Shown one piece after another: positions 1 to 10,571 of a stretch of 44,203 nucleotides of DNA. The first letter of the stretch is position 1, and each line of letters begins with the position of its first letter. Location: assembly GCA_902806095.1 (NCBI GenBank), contig CADCVF010000022.1, forward strand, positions 1 through 44,203, given 5' to 3'. The notes under the pieces were generated by a model. That model did no database searches, was not told where the DNA came from, and saw only the letters and a list, made by a program, of their open reading frames with translations. Origin of the DNA: an uncultured Rubrobacteraceae bacterium (GTDB taxonomy: Bacteria; Actinomycetota; Rubrobacteria; Rubrobacterales; Rubrobacteraceae). A program made the position numbers and the translations under genes.

Positions 1-43
1 CACGCAGGTTTATATCGAGTTGGCAATGTTCCGCGACCACTAA
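1..43 (+). CDS. atpB: ATP synthase Fo subunit a, C-terminal end (partial)
   Basis: Only the last 13 codons are in the window, reading TQVYIELAMFRDH and then TAA at 41-43. The tail resembles the end of the last transmembrane helix of subunit a, and it lies directly before subunit c, as atpB does in most bacterial atp operons. Subunit a forms the proton half-channels against the c ring. The call rests on position and the short hydrophobic tail. Confidence 0.7.
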   Translation, partial: TQVYIELAMFRDH

Positions 44-92
44 GAGCTATAAGTAAGTCGAGAGAGTCAGCCGAGAGGCGAAAGGAGTAGGA

Positions 93-365
93 ATGGACGT
101 ATTGGCGCTGATAATGCCCATGCTAGCGTTGCTTCAGGCCAGCGGGGACGTAACCATGATCGGGGTCGGTATCGCGGCAGGCACCGCGGTCATCGGGCCG
201 GGAGCAGGAATGGGGTACCTCATAGGCCAGACCATCGCTTCGATCCACCGCCAGCCCGAGGCCTTCGACCAGACAAGGACGCTCATGTTCCTCGGCATCG
301 GGCTGGTCGAGGCGTTCGCGCTCTACGGTATAGTGTTCGCCCTCCTCATCGCCTTCGTGCTCTAA
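93..365 (+). CDS. atpE: ATP synthase Fo subunit c
   Basis: This 90-residue proteolipid forms the rotating c ring. It has two transmembrane helices. The first carries a glycine-repeat motif (about residues 24-41), the polar loop has RQP (53-55), and the second helix carries the proton-binding Glu73 in LVEAFALYG. The residue after Glu is Ala and the sodium-type Gln/Glu/Thr set is not seen, so a proton-driven enzyme is expected. A strong ribosome binding site (AAAGGAG) precedes the ATG. It is second in the operon after atpB. Confidence 0.97.
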   Translation: MDVLALIMPMLALLQASGDVTMIGVGIAAGTAVIGPGAGMGYLIGQTIASIHRQPEAFDQTRTLMFLGIGLVEAFALYGIVFALLIAFVL

Positions 366-397
366 AGACGTAGGTAGGGACACAGGAAAGGGTGATT

Positions 398-961
398 ATG
401 GTAGTGCTTCTGGCACAGTTGGACCCGACGGGGATCTTCGACCTGGGTAATACCAGCTTGATCTTCTGGGAGGTCATAACCTTCCTGATCCTGCTGCTCT
501 TGCTCGTCAGGTACGTCTACCCGCCAATCCGCAAACAGATCCAGGAGCGGCAGGCCGAGATCGAACGCTCCATAGACGAGGCCGAGAAGACGCGCGCCGA
601 GGCCCGCGAGCTCCTCGCCGAGTACAGGCGCCAGATCGAGGAGGCCCGCGGCGAGGGGCGTCGCATTCTGGAGGAGGCTCGCAAACAGGCCGAGGCCCAG
701 CGCGAGCGTACGAAAAAAGATGCGAGAGAAGAGGGCGACCGCATAATCCAGCGCGCCCGCGAGGAGATAGACCGCGAGCGAGAATCAGCCGTGCGCGAGG
801 TCCGTCGCGAGGTCGCAGATATGGTGGTCCAGGCCTCCGAGCAGGTCATCGGGCGCTCCATAGACCGCGACGAGCACGAGATCCTCATCTCCCAGGCCCT
901 CGACGATCTCGAAGCCGAGGTCGCTGGTGCGGCCTCCAGCGCGGGTGACGGGAGCGCTTGA
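398..961 (+). CDS. atpF: ATP synthase Fo subunit b
   Basis: Subunit b is the peripheral stalk linking Fo to F1. A single N-terminal transmembrane segment (about residues 20-40) is followed by a long, highly charged helix rich in Glu, Arg and Ala, as expected for the coiled-coil dimer. A GTG at 392 is in frame, but the ribosome binding site AGGAAAG (384-390) sits almost against it. It is well spaced for the ATG at 398, so I place the start there (187 residues). The stop overlaps the TTG start of atpH. Confidence 0.95.
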   Translation: MVVLLAQLDPTGIFDLGNTSLIFWEVITFLILLLLLVRYVYPPIRKQIQERQAEIERSIDEAEKTRAEARELLAEYRRQIEEARGEGRRILEEARKQAEAQRERTKKDAREEGDRIIQRAREEIDRERESAVREVRREVADMVVQASEQVIGRSIDRDEHEILISQALDDLEAEVAGAASSAGDGSA

Positions 962-1497
962 GCGCCGTTTCCACATACGCCGAGGCCCTCTTCGAGGCGG
1001 CGCGTGAGCGAGACGAACTCGAGGAGGTCCTCTCGGATCTCGAAGAGTTCGTCGCCGCCCTGCACGAGAGCGAGGAGCTCAGGCTGTTTTACTACGGCGG
1101 GCAGGTCCCCGAGCGCCAGAAGCGCAGGGCCATCGACGGCCTGACCGAAGGTATGAGGAACTCGACTACCAACTTCCTTAAGGTGCTCGTGGACAACGGG
1201 CGCGAGGAGATCCTGGAGGAAGTGCTCGGCCGTTACGAGCAGCTCGTCAAAGAGCACCTCGGTAGGATCGAGGTCGCTGTGACGATCGCCGTCGAGCTCT
1301 CGCAAGAACAGCTCGATGGTCTCAAAGAGCGGCTCGAAAGTGTGCTCGAAGATCGGGAGGTAATTCTTGAAACCAACGTGGACCCTGAGCTTATCGGGGG
1401 CGCGGTCTTCCGCTTCGGGGGACGCATGATGGACGGCAGTATCCGGGGGCGGTTGGAGAGCCTCCGGGAGGGGATGCTCGAGAGGAGTGTTGTTTAG
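958..1497 (+). CDS. atpH: ATP synthase F1 subunit delta
   Basis: The 179-residue product fits the delta/OSCP family: an N-terminal helical domain beginning [11 protein letters not shown] and a C-terminal half with [16 protein letters not shown] and a conserved [16 protein letters not shown] stretch near the end. It caps the alpha3beta3 head and holds the b stalk. Translation starts at TTG 958 inside the atpF stop (TTGA), and its own TAG overlaps the GTG of atpA, so translational coupling is likely. Confidence 0.95.
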   Translation: MSAVSTYAEALFEAARERDELEEVLSDLEEFVAALHESEELRLFYYGGQVPERQKRRAIDGLTEGMRNSTTNFLKVLVDNGREEILEEVLGRYEQLVKEHLGRIEVAVTIAVELSQEQLDGLKERLESVLEDREVILETNVDPELIGGAVFRFGGRMMDGSIRGRLESLREGMLERSVV

Positions 1498-3125
1498 TGG
1501 GTAGGCTCAGGCCGGAGGAGATCTCCTCCATACTAAAAGGCGCTATTACGGATTACGAGAACCGTGTCCGCACCGAGGAGGTTGGGCAGGTCCTGGAGGT
1601 GGGGGACGGCATCGCGCGCGTTCACGGCCTGACCAACGTGATGTACCAGGAGATGGTGGAGTTCGAGGACTCCAGGGGAGAGAAGATCACAGGCCTCGCG
1701 CTCAACCTGGAGGAGGACAACGTAGGGGTTATCGTCGCCGGCGACGACACCCACGTCCAGGAGGGCAATACGGTAAGGCGTACGGAGCGGCTGGCGAGCG
1801 TGCCCGTCGGCGAAGGTGTCCTGGGCCGGGTCATAGACGCCCTCGGGCGTCCGATGGACGGCAAGGGTGAGATCGAGGCCGAGGAGACCCTCCCTGTGGA
1901 GATAGTGGCGCCCGGCATCATCAGGCGCCAGCCGGTCAAGCAGCCGCTCCAGACGGGGATCAAGGCCATAGACTCCATGATCCCGATCGGTCGTGGGCAG
2001 CGGGAGCTCGTCATCGGCGATAGGAAGACGGGTAAGACCTCGATCCTGCTCGACACCATCATCAACCAGGCCGACCAGGACGTGAAGTGCGTCTACGTCG
2101 CCATCGGCCAGAAAGACTCCACCGTGGCAGGCGTCGTCGCCTCCCTGGAGGAGGCCGGCGCGCTCGAGTACACCACCGTCGTCAACGCCTCGGCGGCCCA
2201 GTCTGCGACGCTGCAGTATCTGGCCCCGTACGCGGGGTGCGCCATCGGCGAGTTCTTCATGAACCGTGGCGAGGATTCGCTCCTGATCTACGACGACCTC
2301 TCCAAGCACGCCGTCGCCTACAGGCAGATGATGCTCCTCCTCAGGCGCCCGCCGGGCCGCGAGGCGTATCCCGGTGACGTCTTCTACCTGCACTCTCGCT
2401 TACTCGAGCGCGCGGCGAAGCTCTCGGAGGACTCGGGAGGAGGATCTCTCACGGCGTTGCCGGTCATCGAGACCAAGGCTGGGGACATCTCTGCTTACAT
2501 CCCGACGAACGTCATCTCCATCACGGACGGCCAGATCTTCCTCGACTCCGACCTCTTCAACTCGGGCCAGCGCCCCGCCATAGATACGGGTAACTCGGTA
2601 AGCCGCGTGGGGTCTTCGGCCCAGATAAAAGCAATGAAGAGCGTCGCAGGCACGCTCAGGCTCGACCTGAACCAGTACCGCGAGCTCGCCAGCTTCGCCC
2701 AGTTCGGGAGTGACCTGGATCGGGCCACCCAGCAGACCCTGAACCGCGGGGAACGTCTCACGGCGATCCTGAAGCAGGACGAGCGCGACCCGATGCCGGT
2801 AGAGGAGCAGGTAGTCGTCCTCTACGCCGCCTCGAACGGCTACCTGGACGAGGTCGAAACCGACGCGGTCACGGACTGGGAGCGCCAGTTCCGCGACTTT
2901 ATGCGCAACAGTCATAGCGACCTGCTCGATTCCGTCCGCTCCGAGCAACAGCTCTCGGATGAGAACGAGGAGAAGCTACGCGAGGCCGTAGAGCAGTTCG
3001 ACTCCAACTACGAGCCCGAGCATACCAGCCTCGTCGATGTCTCCGTAGGGGACGAGGAAGATAACGCACCGGAGCCTGAGAACGGGGAGGACGAAGACCA
3101 GACCCGAGAGGAAGAGGGGAGCTAA
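1497..3125 (+). CDS. atpA: ATP synthase F1 subunit alpha
   Basis: This is the non-catalytic nucleotide-binding subunit of F1. The N-terminal beta barrel is followed by the P-loop GDRKTGKT (174-181) and the typical alpha-subunit segments [17 protein letters not shown] and [20 protein letters not shown]. At 542 residues it is longer than usual (about 500-515) because of an acidic tail from about residue 505 to the end. Start GTG 1497 overlaps the atpH stop by one base. Confidence 0.97.
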   Translation: MGRLRPEEISSILKGAITDYENRVRTEEVGQVLEVGDGIARVHGLTNVMYQEMVEFEDSRGEKITGLALNLEEDNVGVIVAGDDTHVQEGNTVRRTERLASVPVGEGVLGRVIDALGRPMDGKGEIEAEETLPVEIVAPGIIRRQPVKQPLQTGIKAIDSMIPIGRGQRELVIGDRKTGKTSILLDTIINQADQDVKCVYVAIGQKDSTVAGVVASLEEAGALEYTTVVNASAAQSATLQYLAPYAGCAIGEFFMNRGEDSLLIYDDLSKHAVAYRQMMLLLRRPPGREAYPGDVFYLHSRLLERAAKLSEDSGGGSLTALPVIETKAGDISAYIPTNVISITDGQIFLDSDLFNSGQRPAIDTGNSVSRVGSSAQIKAMKSVAGTLRLDLNQYRELASFAQFGSDLDRATQQTLNRGERLTAILKQDERDPMPVEEQVVVLYAASNGYLDEVETDAVTDWERQFRDFMRNSHSDLLDSVRSEQQLSDENEEKLREAVEQFDSNYEPEHTSLVDVSVGDEEDNAPEPENGEDEDQTREEEGS

Positions 3126-3128
3126 GAC

Positions 3129-3989
3129 TTGGCTTCCGCCAGGGACTTTCAGAGGCAGATCAATACCGTAAAGAACCAGGCCAGGGTCTTCTCGGCCCTG
3201 CAGACGGTCTCCTCGGTGAAGTTCCGCAAGGCGGAAGCCAGGGTCAAGCGTGCGCGCCCCTACGCGGAGAACGTCGAGCAGATGATGCGCGACGTGGCAG
3301 GCAGCGCTTCGGGGGATCTCCCTCTCCTCACTGGGCGGGAGATAAGGCGCATCGCCGTCTGCACCCTCACCGCAGACAGGGGCCTGGCCGGTGGTTTCAA
3401 CGCGCAGGTACTCCGAAGGACCGTGCGCCTCAGAGACGAGAAAGACTCTGACGCGCTTCAGGTTGCGAGCGGCCGCAAGGCCGTTGCGTTCTTCCGGTTC
3501 AGGCGTGTCGAGCTCGCCGAGGTCTTTACCGGTTTCACGGACAACCCGACTTACGAGAAGGCGCGTGAGATCGGACGCACGCTCACCCACCTCTTCGACG
3601 AGGAGGAGGCGGACGAGGTCTACCTGGTCTACAACCGCTTCGAGAGCGCCCTGAATCAGAGGCCCGTGGTGAAACGACTCTTGCCTGTAGCCAAGGAGGA
3701 GGGCGAGGAAGAAGAGAGCGGCACCTCGTACATGGAGTACGTCCCCGACGCTGAGACAGTATTGAAGAGGCTGGTTCCCCGCTACGTGGAGACGATGGTG
3801 TGGCAGGCCCTCCTCGAAGGTGCGGCGGGCGAGCACGGCGCCCGCATGACGGCGATGAAGAACGCCACGGACAACGCAAACGACCTGGTGCGCGACCTTA
3901 CCCTTCAAATGAACAAGGCCCGCCAGGCCCAGATCACACAGGAGATACTCGAGATCGTCGGCGGCGCGGAGGCACTCTCCGCGGGCTAG
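3129..3989 (+). CDS. atpG: ATP synthase F1 subunit gamma
   Basis: The central rotor shaft of F1, 286 residues. The family pattern is present: an N-terminal helix (DFQRQINTVKNQARVFSALQTVSSVKFRKAEAR), the central Rossmann-like part with TADRGLAGGFNAQ, and the C-terminal helix with GARMTAMKNATDNANDL. It begins at TTG 3129, three bases after the atpA stop. A Glu-rich insertion (about residues 190-197) lies in the variable central domain. Confidence 0.96.
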   Translation: MASARDFQRQINTVKNQARVFSALQTVSSVKFRKAEARVKRARPYAENVEQMMRDVAGSASGDLPLLTGREIRRIAVCTLTADRGLAGGFNAQVLRRTVRLRDEKDSDALQVASGRKAVAFFRFRRVELAEVFTGFTDNPTYEKAREIGRTLTHLFDEEEADEVYLVYNRFESALNQRPVVKRLLPVAKEEGEEEESGTSYMEYVPDAETVLKRLVPRYVETMVWQALLEGAAGEHGARMTAMKNATDNANDLVRDLTLQMNKARQAQITQEILEIVGGAEALSAG

Positions 3990-5590
<1,601 letters not shown>

Positions 5591-5591
<1 letters not shown>

Positions 5592-6046
5592 TGGCTGAGA
5601 GTAGCGACCAGCGGGGCGGGGGTCGGCAGCTCTTTTGCCGGGTCATCACGCCCGAGGAGGTAATCTACGACGGCGAGGCCAACCTCATTATCGCCCGCAT
5701 AGCCGATGGGAACTTGGGGGTGCTGGTTGACCACTCTCCCCTGGTCTCATCCGTGGAGGTGGGGGAGGTCCGTATCAGGGAAAACGACGAACAGCACGTC
5801 TACGCAACCTCCGACGGGTTCTTCAAGGTCTCCGAAAACCTCGTGCAGGTCCTCGTCGAGGAGGCGGTCTCCGCCGAGGACATCGACGTCGAAGCGGCGG
5901 AGAACCGCGTCGAGGAGGCCGAAAGGGAGCTCTCGGAGGTTTCGGAAGAGGCCGAGGATCGTGATAGAGTGGTCGCTGAGATAGAGCGCCGCCAGCGTAT
6001 GGGTGAGAACCTCGTGGCCGTAGCGCGCAAGTACAGAGAGAGCTAG
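5591..6046 (+). CDS. atpC: ATP synthase F1 subunit epsilon
   Basis: A 151-residue epsilon subunit, which couples gamma to the c ring and can inhibit ATP hydrolysis. The N-terminal beta sandwich shows VITPEEVIYDGEANLIIARIADGNLGVLVDHSPLV, and the C-terminal half is a charged helical hairpin. About 13 extra residues precede the family start. It is last in the operon and is translationally coupled to atpD through TAATG. Confidence 0.95.
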
Positions 6047-6176
6047 CGCCAGAATACACGCCGGTCGTAACGCAGACGTTATCCGGCTGTTGTCGTTTCG
6101 TAACCTTTCGTGGGCATACTGATACAACGAGTCCGGATGTGAGCGGACCGGGAAGCAAGGCATACCGGGAGGATCC

Positions 6177-7463
6177 GTGTCTGAGAGATTCTACGTCGAA
6201 GGCGGGAAACGCCTGCAGGGGGAGATCGAGGTCTCGGGGGCCAAGAATGCCGCCCTGAAGTTCGTCGCGGCGGCGCTACTCGCTCCGGGGAAGTCCGTCC
6301 TCCACCACGTCCCCCGCATCAAAGACATGCACACGATGCTCGCCCTCCTTGACGAGCTCGGGGTCAGGACGAGCTTCTCGGGAAGCACCCTGGAGATCGA
6401 TGCTTCCACCGTAGACTCGTACACGGCCCCCTACGAGTTGGTGCGCCAGATGCGGGCGAGCCTCGTCGTCCTTGGTCCGCTCGCGGCCCGCTTTGGGGAG
6501 GCCGAAGTCTCAGCGCCCGGCGGGTGCAACCTGGGCTTGCGGAAGTTCAACTTCCACGTCGACGGCCTACGGGCTCTCGGCGCGAACGTCGAGCTAGACC
6601 ACGGCTTCATAAAGGCGAGCGCGCCCGACGGCTTGCGTGCCGCCGAGGTCAACTTCGAGTACCCGAGCGTCGGCGCCACAGAGAACGTCATGATGGCGGC
6701 CGTGCTCGCTGAAGGTGTCACCATAATAGAGAACGCCGCCAGGGAGCCGGAGATCTCCGCCCTCGCCGGTTTCCTCGATTCGATGGGCGCGCGCGTCATG
6801 GGAGCCGGTACGGGCCGCATAGTGATCGAAGGCGTCAAGGAACTGCAACCCACAGAGTGGACCGTAATGCCCGACCGCATAGAGGCGGGTACTTTCCTTA
6901 TGGCCACGGCGGCGACCGGTGGGGACGTAACGGTCACGAACGCCCTCCCCGAACACCTGAAGATGGAGCTCGAGAAACTGCGGGAGATGGGCGTAGACGT
7001 GAGCGCCACCCCTGGTTCTCCAGGCATCAGGGTGAAGGTCGACGACCCCGCCTCGCTCTCAGGGGTAGACGTAGCAACTCTGCCTTTCCCAGGTTTCGCG
7101 ACCGACCTCCAGGCCCAGATGATGGTCTTGCTCACCCAGGCTTCGGGTGCAGGCATCATCACGGAGAACGTCTACGAGAACAGGCTACAGGTGGCCGAAG
7201 AGCTCAACCGCCTCGACGCTGGTATAGACCTCTTCGGCGGCCACAGGGCCCTCGTCCGCGGCCCGCGCCGGCTCTCGGGGACCATCGTGCAGGCGCCAGA
7301 CCTGCGCGGAGGCGCCGCCCTGGTGATGGCGGGCCTGGTCTCCGAAGGCACGACCGTCGTAGACGGCGCCACACACATCCTGCGCGGCTACGAGGATTTC
7401 GAGGAGAAGCTCACCGCCCTCGGCGCGACCGTAGCCTTCACAGCAGGGGCCCCTGTCAGCTAG
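6177..7463 (+). CDS. murA: UDP-N-acetylglucosamine 1-carboxyvinyltransferase
   Basis: MurA transfers enolpyruvate from PEP to UDP-GlcNAc, the first committed step of peptidoglycan synthesis, in the cytoplasm. The 428-residue product has the EPSP-synthase/MurA inside-out barrel pattern: VSGAKNAALK (19-28, with the substrate lysine), the active-site loop with Cys117 (APGGCNLGLRK), PDRIEAGTFLM and the closing domain with YEDFEEKLTALGA. Cys117 predicts fosfomycin sensitivity. Start GTG 6177 is preceded by GGAGG at about 6169. It follows the atp operon after a 130-base gap and has its own transcription start in all likelihood. Confidence 0.95.
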   Translation: MSERFYVEGGKRLQGEIEVSGAKNAALKFVAAALLAPGKSVLHHVPRIKDMHTMLALLDELGVRTSFSGSTLEIDASTVDSYTAPYELVRQMRASLVVLGPLAARFGEAEVSAPGGCNLGLRKFNFHVDGLRALGANVELDHGFIKASAPDGLRAAEVNFEYPSVGATENVMMAAVLAEGVTIIENAAREPEISALAGFLDSMGARVMGAGTGRIVIEGVKELQPTEWTVMPDRIEAGTFLMATAATGGDVTVTNALPEHLKMELEKLREMGVDVSATPGSPGIRVKVDDPASLSGVDVATLPFPGFATDLQAQMMVLLTQASGAGIITENVYENRLQVAEELNRLDAGIDLFGGHRALVRGPRRLSGTIVQAPDLRGGAALVMAGLVSEGTTVVDGATHILRGYEDFEEKLTALGATVAFTAGAPVS

Positions 7464-7628
7464 GCAGCACGCTACGCCCTACGGACTCCGCTTGTCAGCA
7501 CGGCGCTTCGGACCTGCGGTCCTCGCTTTCAGCATTTCAGCCAGGTGTTGCACATGCTGAAGTGCTGACAAGCGAAGGCGAAGCCTGAGCGTGCTGAGAA
7601 GCCGCCTGCAAGGCGGCGTGCTGAACTA
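7464..7628. repeat. Hairpin repeat tract 1 (between murA and M20 peptidase)
   Basis: The tract starts directly after the murA stop. The left arm is in reverse orientation (CAGCACGC, stem, CGCTTGTCAGCA...). The centre is CAGCCAGGTGTTGCACATGC, and the right arm is in forward orientation (TGCTGAAGTGCTGACAAGCG, then the mini-hairpin GGCGAAGCC, then GCGTGCTGA). A second right-arm stem pairs GCCGCC with GGCGGC. It is one of nine such intergenic tracts in the window. Confidence 0.85.
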
Positions 7629-7667
7629 TAGACTGCTCTCGTTGGCGTCCGAAAAGCGGAGAGTCTT

Positions 7668-8792
7668 CTGACGGTAATATCCGAGAATACGGAGGTATTC
7701 GCGCTCACGCAGCAACTCGTGCGCTACAGATCTTACACGCCGGGCGCGGCGCAGTCTGCGATCGACTTTATCAACGGCTGGTTCGGGGCCCGCGGGCTCG
7801 AGACTGCGCGCTATACGGGCGCGGGGCCCCGCGAAGATCTCACCTCGCTAGTGGTACGGGTGGGGGACGGTGATCCAAGGATACTCCTGCACGGCCACGT
7901 CGACGTGGTGCCTGGCGAGGAGTCGCAGTTCGAGCCGCGTGAGGATGAGGACGAACTCTACGGTCGCGGCGTCTACGATATGAAGGGCGCCCTCGCCGCC
8001 ATGATGTACGCCATCGAGGACCTGCAGAAGCTGGGGTGCCAGGCCACGGTCGAGCTCCTCGTCGTCCCCGATGAAGAGGGTGAGCACGGCGCGAAAACGG
8101 GTGCAGAAGTCTTGATCGGCAACGGCCACGTGGGAGACTTCATGATCACGGGCGAGCCGACGGATTTCCACATCGGTACGCAGGCGAAGGGTGTGCTCGA
8201 CCTCCGTGTGACGATGCGTGGCAAGAGCGCCCATGGCTCCCAGCCCTGGTTGGGCAAGAACGCCGCGCTCCTCGCCTACGAGCACTACCGCAGGGTCGTC
8301 AGCCTGCCTTTCACACAACAGAGGAGCGAGCTTTTCCCTTACCCGAGCGTGAACCTGGCGCGTATCATCGGAGGCGACGTACTCAATCGCGTCCCCGATC
8401 GCTGCACCTACGACCTCGACGTCCGCTTCCTCCCCAACCAGGACCCTGAGGAGATCGTGCGTCAGATACGCTCGGTGGACCTCCCTGCCGATGTCGAGGT
8501 CCTGTTTTACCGCGAACCTACCTACGTGACGCGCAAGAATCCCTACGTAAAGGTGCTCCGCGAGGTCTCGGCACGACACTTCCGCGGCAACCCAGTCGGC
8601 GTAGGCCGCCACGGCGCGAGCGACGTCGTCTACTTCCAGCGCGCAGGCGTGCCTGGTGTCGAGTTCGGCCCCGTCGGCGGGGGGCACCACGGTCCGAACG
8701 AGTACGTCGTGACTTCCTCTCTGGAAACCTACAGGCAGATGATCGTCCAGTTCGTCCAGATCGTCGGCCGCAACGGCAAGGTACTCGGATGA
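7668..8792 (+). CDS. M20-family metallopeptidase (ArgE/DapE/ACY1/CPG2 type)
   Basis: A zinc-dependent amidohydrolase or peptidase; the substrate cannot be told. The metal and catalytic motifs are all seen: LLHGHVDVVPG, GRGVYDMKGALAAM, VVPDEEGEHG and, near the end, GVEFGPVGGGHHGPNEYV. The first in-frame ATG/GTG/TTG is GTG 7719, which would start inside the conserved first helix (LTQQLVRYRSY). The frame is open back to a TAG at 7629 with no standard start. CTG 7668 has GGAGAG (7658-7663) just upstream and gives the normal family N terminus, so I use it. The stop TGA is followed, in the same frame, by a hydrolase fragment. Confidence 0.85.
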   Translation: MTVISENTEVFALTQQLVRYRSYTPGAAQSAIDFINGWFGARGLETARYTGAGPREDLTSLVVRVGDGDPRILLHGHVDVVPGEESQFEPREDEDELYGRGVYDMKGALAAMMYAIEDLQKLGCQATVELLVVPDEEGEHGAKTGAEVLIGNGHVGDFMITGEPTDFHIGTQAKGVLDLRVTMRGKSAHGSQPWLGKNAALLAYEHYRRVVSLPFTQQRSELFPYPSVNLARIIGGDVLNRVPDRCTYDLDVRFLPNQDPEEIVRQIRSVDLPADVEVLFYREPTYVTRKNPYVKVLREVSARHFRGNPVGVGRHGASDVVYFQRAGVPGVEFGPVGGGHHGPNEYVVTSSLETYRQMIVQFVQIVGRNGKVLG

Positions 8793-8993
8793 CAGAAGGT
8801 CAGAATCGTCTGGGGCGAGCAAGACGCATGGCTCGCCCCCTCCATCGCCGAACGTCTGCATGAGACCATCCCTGGCTCCGACCTCATAATGTTGCCCGAG
8901 ACAGGCCATTTCGCAATGGAAGACAGCCCGCGAGAGGTCGCCGCGACGCTCTTCGAGTTCTTCACCGGCTGTAGCAAAACAACCGCGCATTAA
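8793..8993 (+). pseudogene. Alpha/beta-hydrolase C-terminal remnant
   Basis: Reading on from the M20 stop in the same frame gives about 66 codons to TAA 8991-8993. They match the end of an alpha/beta hydrolase: IVWGEQDAWLAPSIAERL (strand with the acid Asp), then LIMLPETGHFAMEDSP (catalytic His) and EVAATLFEFF. The nucleophile Ser half is absent and no start codon or ribosome binding site is seen, so it is a truncated remnant. Translation could reach it only by reading through the TGA. Confidence 0.75.
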
Positions 8994-9012
8994 ACTACGA
9001 GCGAAAACAACA

Positions 9013-9119
9013 AGCTAAAATGCTGAGAAGCGAGGCTGCAGGCCGAAGCGTGCTGAAATGCTGACAAGCGGAGCCCGAAGGGCGTAGCGTGCTGACAAGG
9101 CGCGAAGCGGCGTGCTCAA
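9013..9119. repeat. Hairpin repeat tract 2
   Basis: A forward-oriented array only. Three stems occur in a row: an imperfect GGCTGCAGGCC, a perfect GCCCGAAGGGC, and GCGCGAAGCGGC. They are separated by copies of TGCTGA(AATGCTGA)CAAG. The tract ends at the stop codon of the minus-strand gene that follows (TAG on the minus strand at 9120-9122). Confidence 0.85.
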
Positions 9120-10280
9120 CTAGCTGCTAGATCCTGCTTCCTGGAAAGGCTCGGCTTCCCCTCGAGGCTGCGAGCCTCCGGCCATGGTCGCCTCTGCCTC
9201 GGCCCCAGCTTCCTCCTGGGGTATCGCGCCGCCTGAAATTGCGATGATGTCGTTCTCAATAGAGGAGATCTCGCCCCCCATGCTCGCCCAGACGCCGACG
9301 GAAAAGCCCTCGTCGACGGGCTCTCCTAGCTTCTGTTCGTATTCCACCTCGTCGCCCTCGGAGACGAGTGGCGTGGCCGGTTTCAACAATCCGCCGCCCA
9401 AGGGAAGGTTCACGCCCGAGACCTTGCCGACGAGAGAGACGATACCTTCTTCAGGACACTCTGTCTCTATCTCGGCGTACTCCTTGCCCCGCCTGTCCTC
9501 AGGGATCACAAAGAGGGAGTTCGTCATCCGCCGCACGTAGGCGTCGCCCTTACCCAGTTCCGCGATAGCCATGTCGTGCAGGTATGGCCCGCCGTCCAGG
9601 ACCGTGAGGTGGCCGGAGTTCTCGACGTCCAGGCCGGCGATCCCCAAGACCTCGGCCACCGAGGCGCCAATCGGCACTTCGTATACCTTCGTGTCCACCT
9701 CCTCGCCGTACACGGTGAAGAACTTGGTGGTGAGAGGTTTGCCGAGGAAGAGCGCGTTGTAGACGTTGAGCAAGGACTCTGTATTGTTGACGACCTTGCC
9801 GACGTCGGGCGGCATCCCAGGGCGCCTGGTCCCGTCGGGGTTGTTCACGAACCGGGGCACCCTGCTCTCGGTGGAGTGCTTGACGAGGGTTTTCTCCTCG
9901 CCCAGGGCGTACGTGTTCGGCACGTAGCGAACGTCGTAGACGCCGTCGGAGGCATGATCCTGGTACTCGGCGAACCACTCCCGGTCCTTCTCGTGGACGG
10001 CGAGGGAGATCTGCTCGAAGCCGAAGATCGTCTTCATGGCGTCGAAAACCTGCAGGAACTCCTCGAGGTACTCCTTGTGTAGAAGCTTGTCCCCCCAGTA
10101 GCCGGGCTCGCTCTCGGTGGCGTTGACGATCAGGTGCGGCTGGGGCTTCATGTACTTGAAGTAGGTCGGGAAACCGCCGCCCCCAGCGCCGACGATGCCG
10201 GCCTGGCGCATGATCTCCACGGCCTCTTCAGGGCCCAAACCCTTTACTTCCTCGAGACTGCGCTGCTTTATCTCGGCCAT
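9120..10280 (-). CDS. NuoF/RnfC-like FMN-binding electron-transfer protein
   Basis: The 386-residue protein matches the complex I 51-kDa/RnfC fold. GAGGGGFPTYFK (31-42) corresponds to the GxGGxGFPTxxK nucleotide/FMN loop and NATESEPG (53-60) to the NADEGEPG FMN motif. An SLBB-like ubiquitin fold follows at about 187-216. The iron-sulfur cysteine motifs of NuoF and RnfC are missing; the only cysteine is Cys275. The protein may therefore carry FMN, and perhaps bind NAD(P)H, without its own cluster. It lies 27 bases after the ferredoxin gene in one transcription unit, divergent from the nuo operon. The partner assignment is an inference. Confidence 0.75.
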   Translation of the reverse strand: MAEIKQRSLEEVKGLGPEEAVEIMRQAGIVGAGGGGFPTYFKYMKPQPHLIVNATESEPGYWGDKLLHKEYLEEFLQVFDAMKTIFGFEQISLAVHEKDREWFAEYQDHASDGVYDVRYVPNTYALGEEKTLVKHSTESRVPRFVNNPDGTRRPGMPPDVGKVVNNTESLLNVYNALFLGKPLTTKFFTVYGEEVDTKVYEVPIGASVAEVLGIAGLDVENSGHLTVLDGGPYLHDMAIAELGKGDAYVRRMTNSLFVIPEDRRGKEYAEIETECPEEGIVSLVGKVSGVNLPLGGGLLKPATPLVSEGDEVEYEQKLGEPVDEGFSVGVWASMGGEISSIENDIIAISGGAIPQEEAGAEAEATMAGGSQPRGEAEPFQEAGSSS

Positions 10281-10307
10281 GATCCCCTGTCCGGAAGAGT
10301 CGTCAGA

Positions 10308-10571
10308 CTAATTGATTTCGACGCCCGGCGCGACGTTCGAGTAGTCGAACTCGGCAGCCTTGGTGGCGTATTCTTCCAGATAGTCGGGGACCTCGTCGCC
10401 GGGGTAGATGGCCTCCACCGGGCACTCGGGCATGCACATAGAGCAGTCGATGCACTCCGCCGGGTTGATTATGAAGTGGTCACCGGCGTCGTAGATGCAG
10501 TCTACCGGGCAAGCACCCACGCAGGCCGTGTTCTTCGTACCGATACACGTTTCGGTTATAACGTAGGCCAC
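10308..10571 (-). CDS. 7Fe-type ferredoxin (3Fe-4S plus 4Fe-4S)
   Basis: An 87-residue ferredoxin of the FdxA type. Cysteines 9, 17, 21, 25, 40, 43, 46 and 50 reproduce the Azotobacter/Mycobacterium 7Fe pattern. Cys9, Cys17 and Cys50 would bind the 3Fe-4S cluster, and Cys21, Cys40, Cys43 and Cys46 the 4Fe-4S cluster. It is a small cytoplasmic electron carrier. It is the first gene of a two-gene unit with the FMN-binding protein, and the complex I operon starts in the other direction about 350 bases away. An ancestral link to complex I electron input is plausible but not shown. Confidence 0.93.
   Translation of the reverse strand: MAYVITETCIGTKNTACVGACPVDCIYDAGDHFIINPAECIDCSMCMPECPVEAIYPGDEVPDYLEEYATKAAEFDYSNVAPGVEIN

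Noticed and set aside
517-1305. Long antisense open frames over atp, nuo, secA and ftsEX genes
   Set aside because: They are mirror frames of high-GC coding sequence, with no ribosome binding sites or family motifs.
7464-9119. CRISPR array
   Set aside because: The repeats are short, irregularly spaced and palindromic, with no constant-length spacers and no cas genes.
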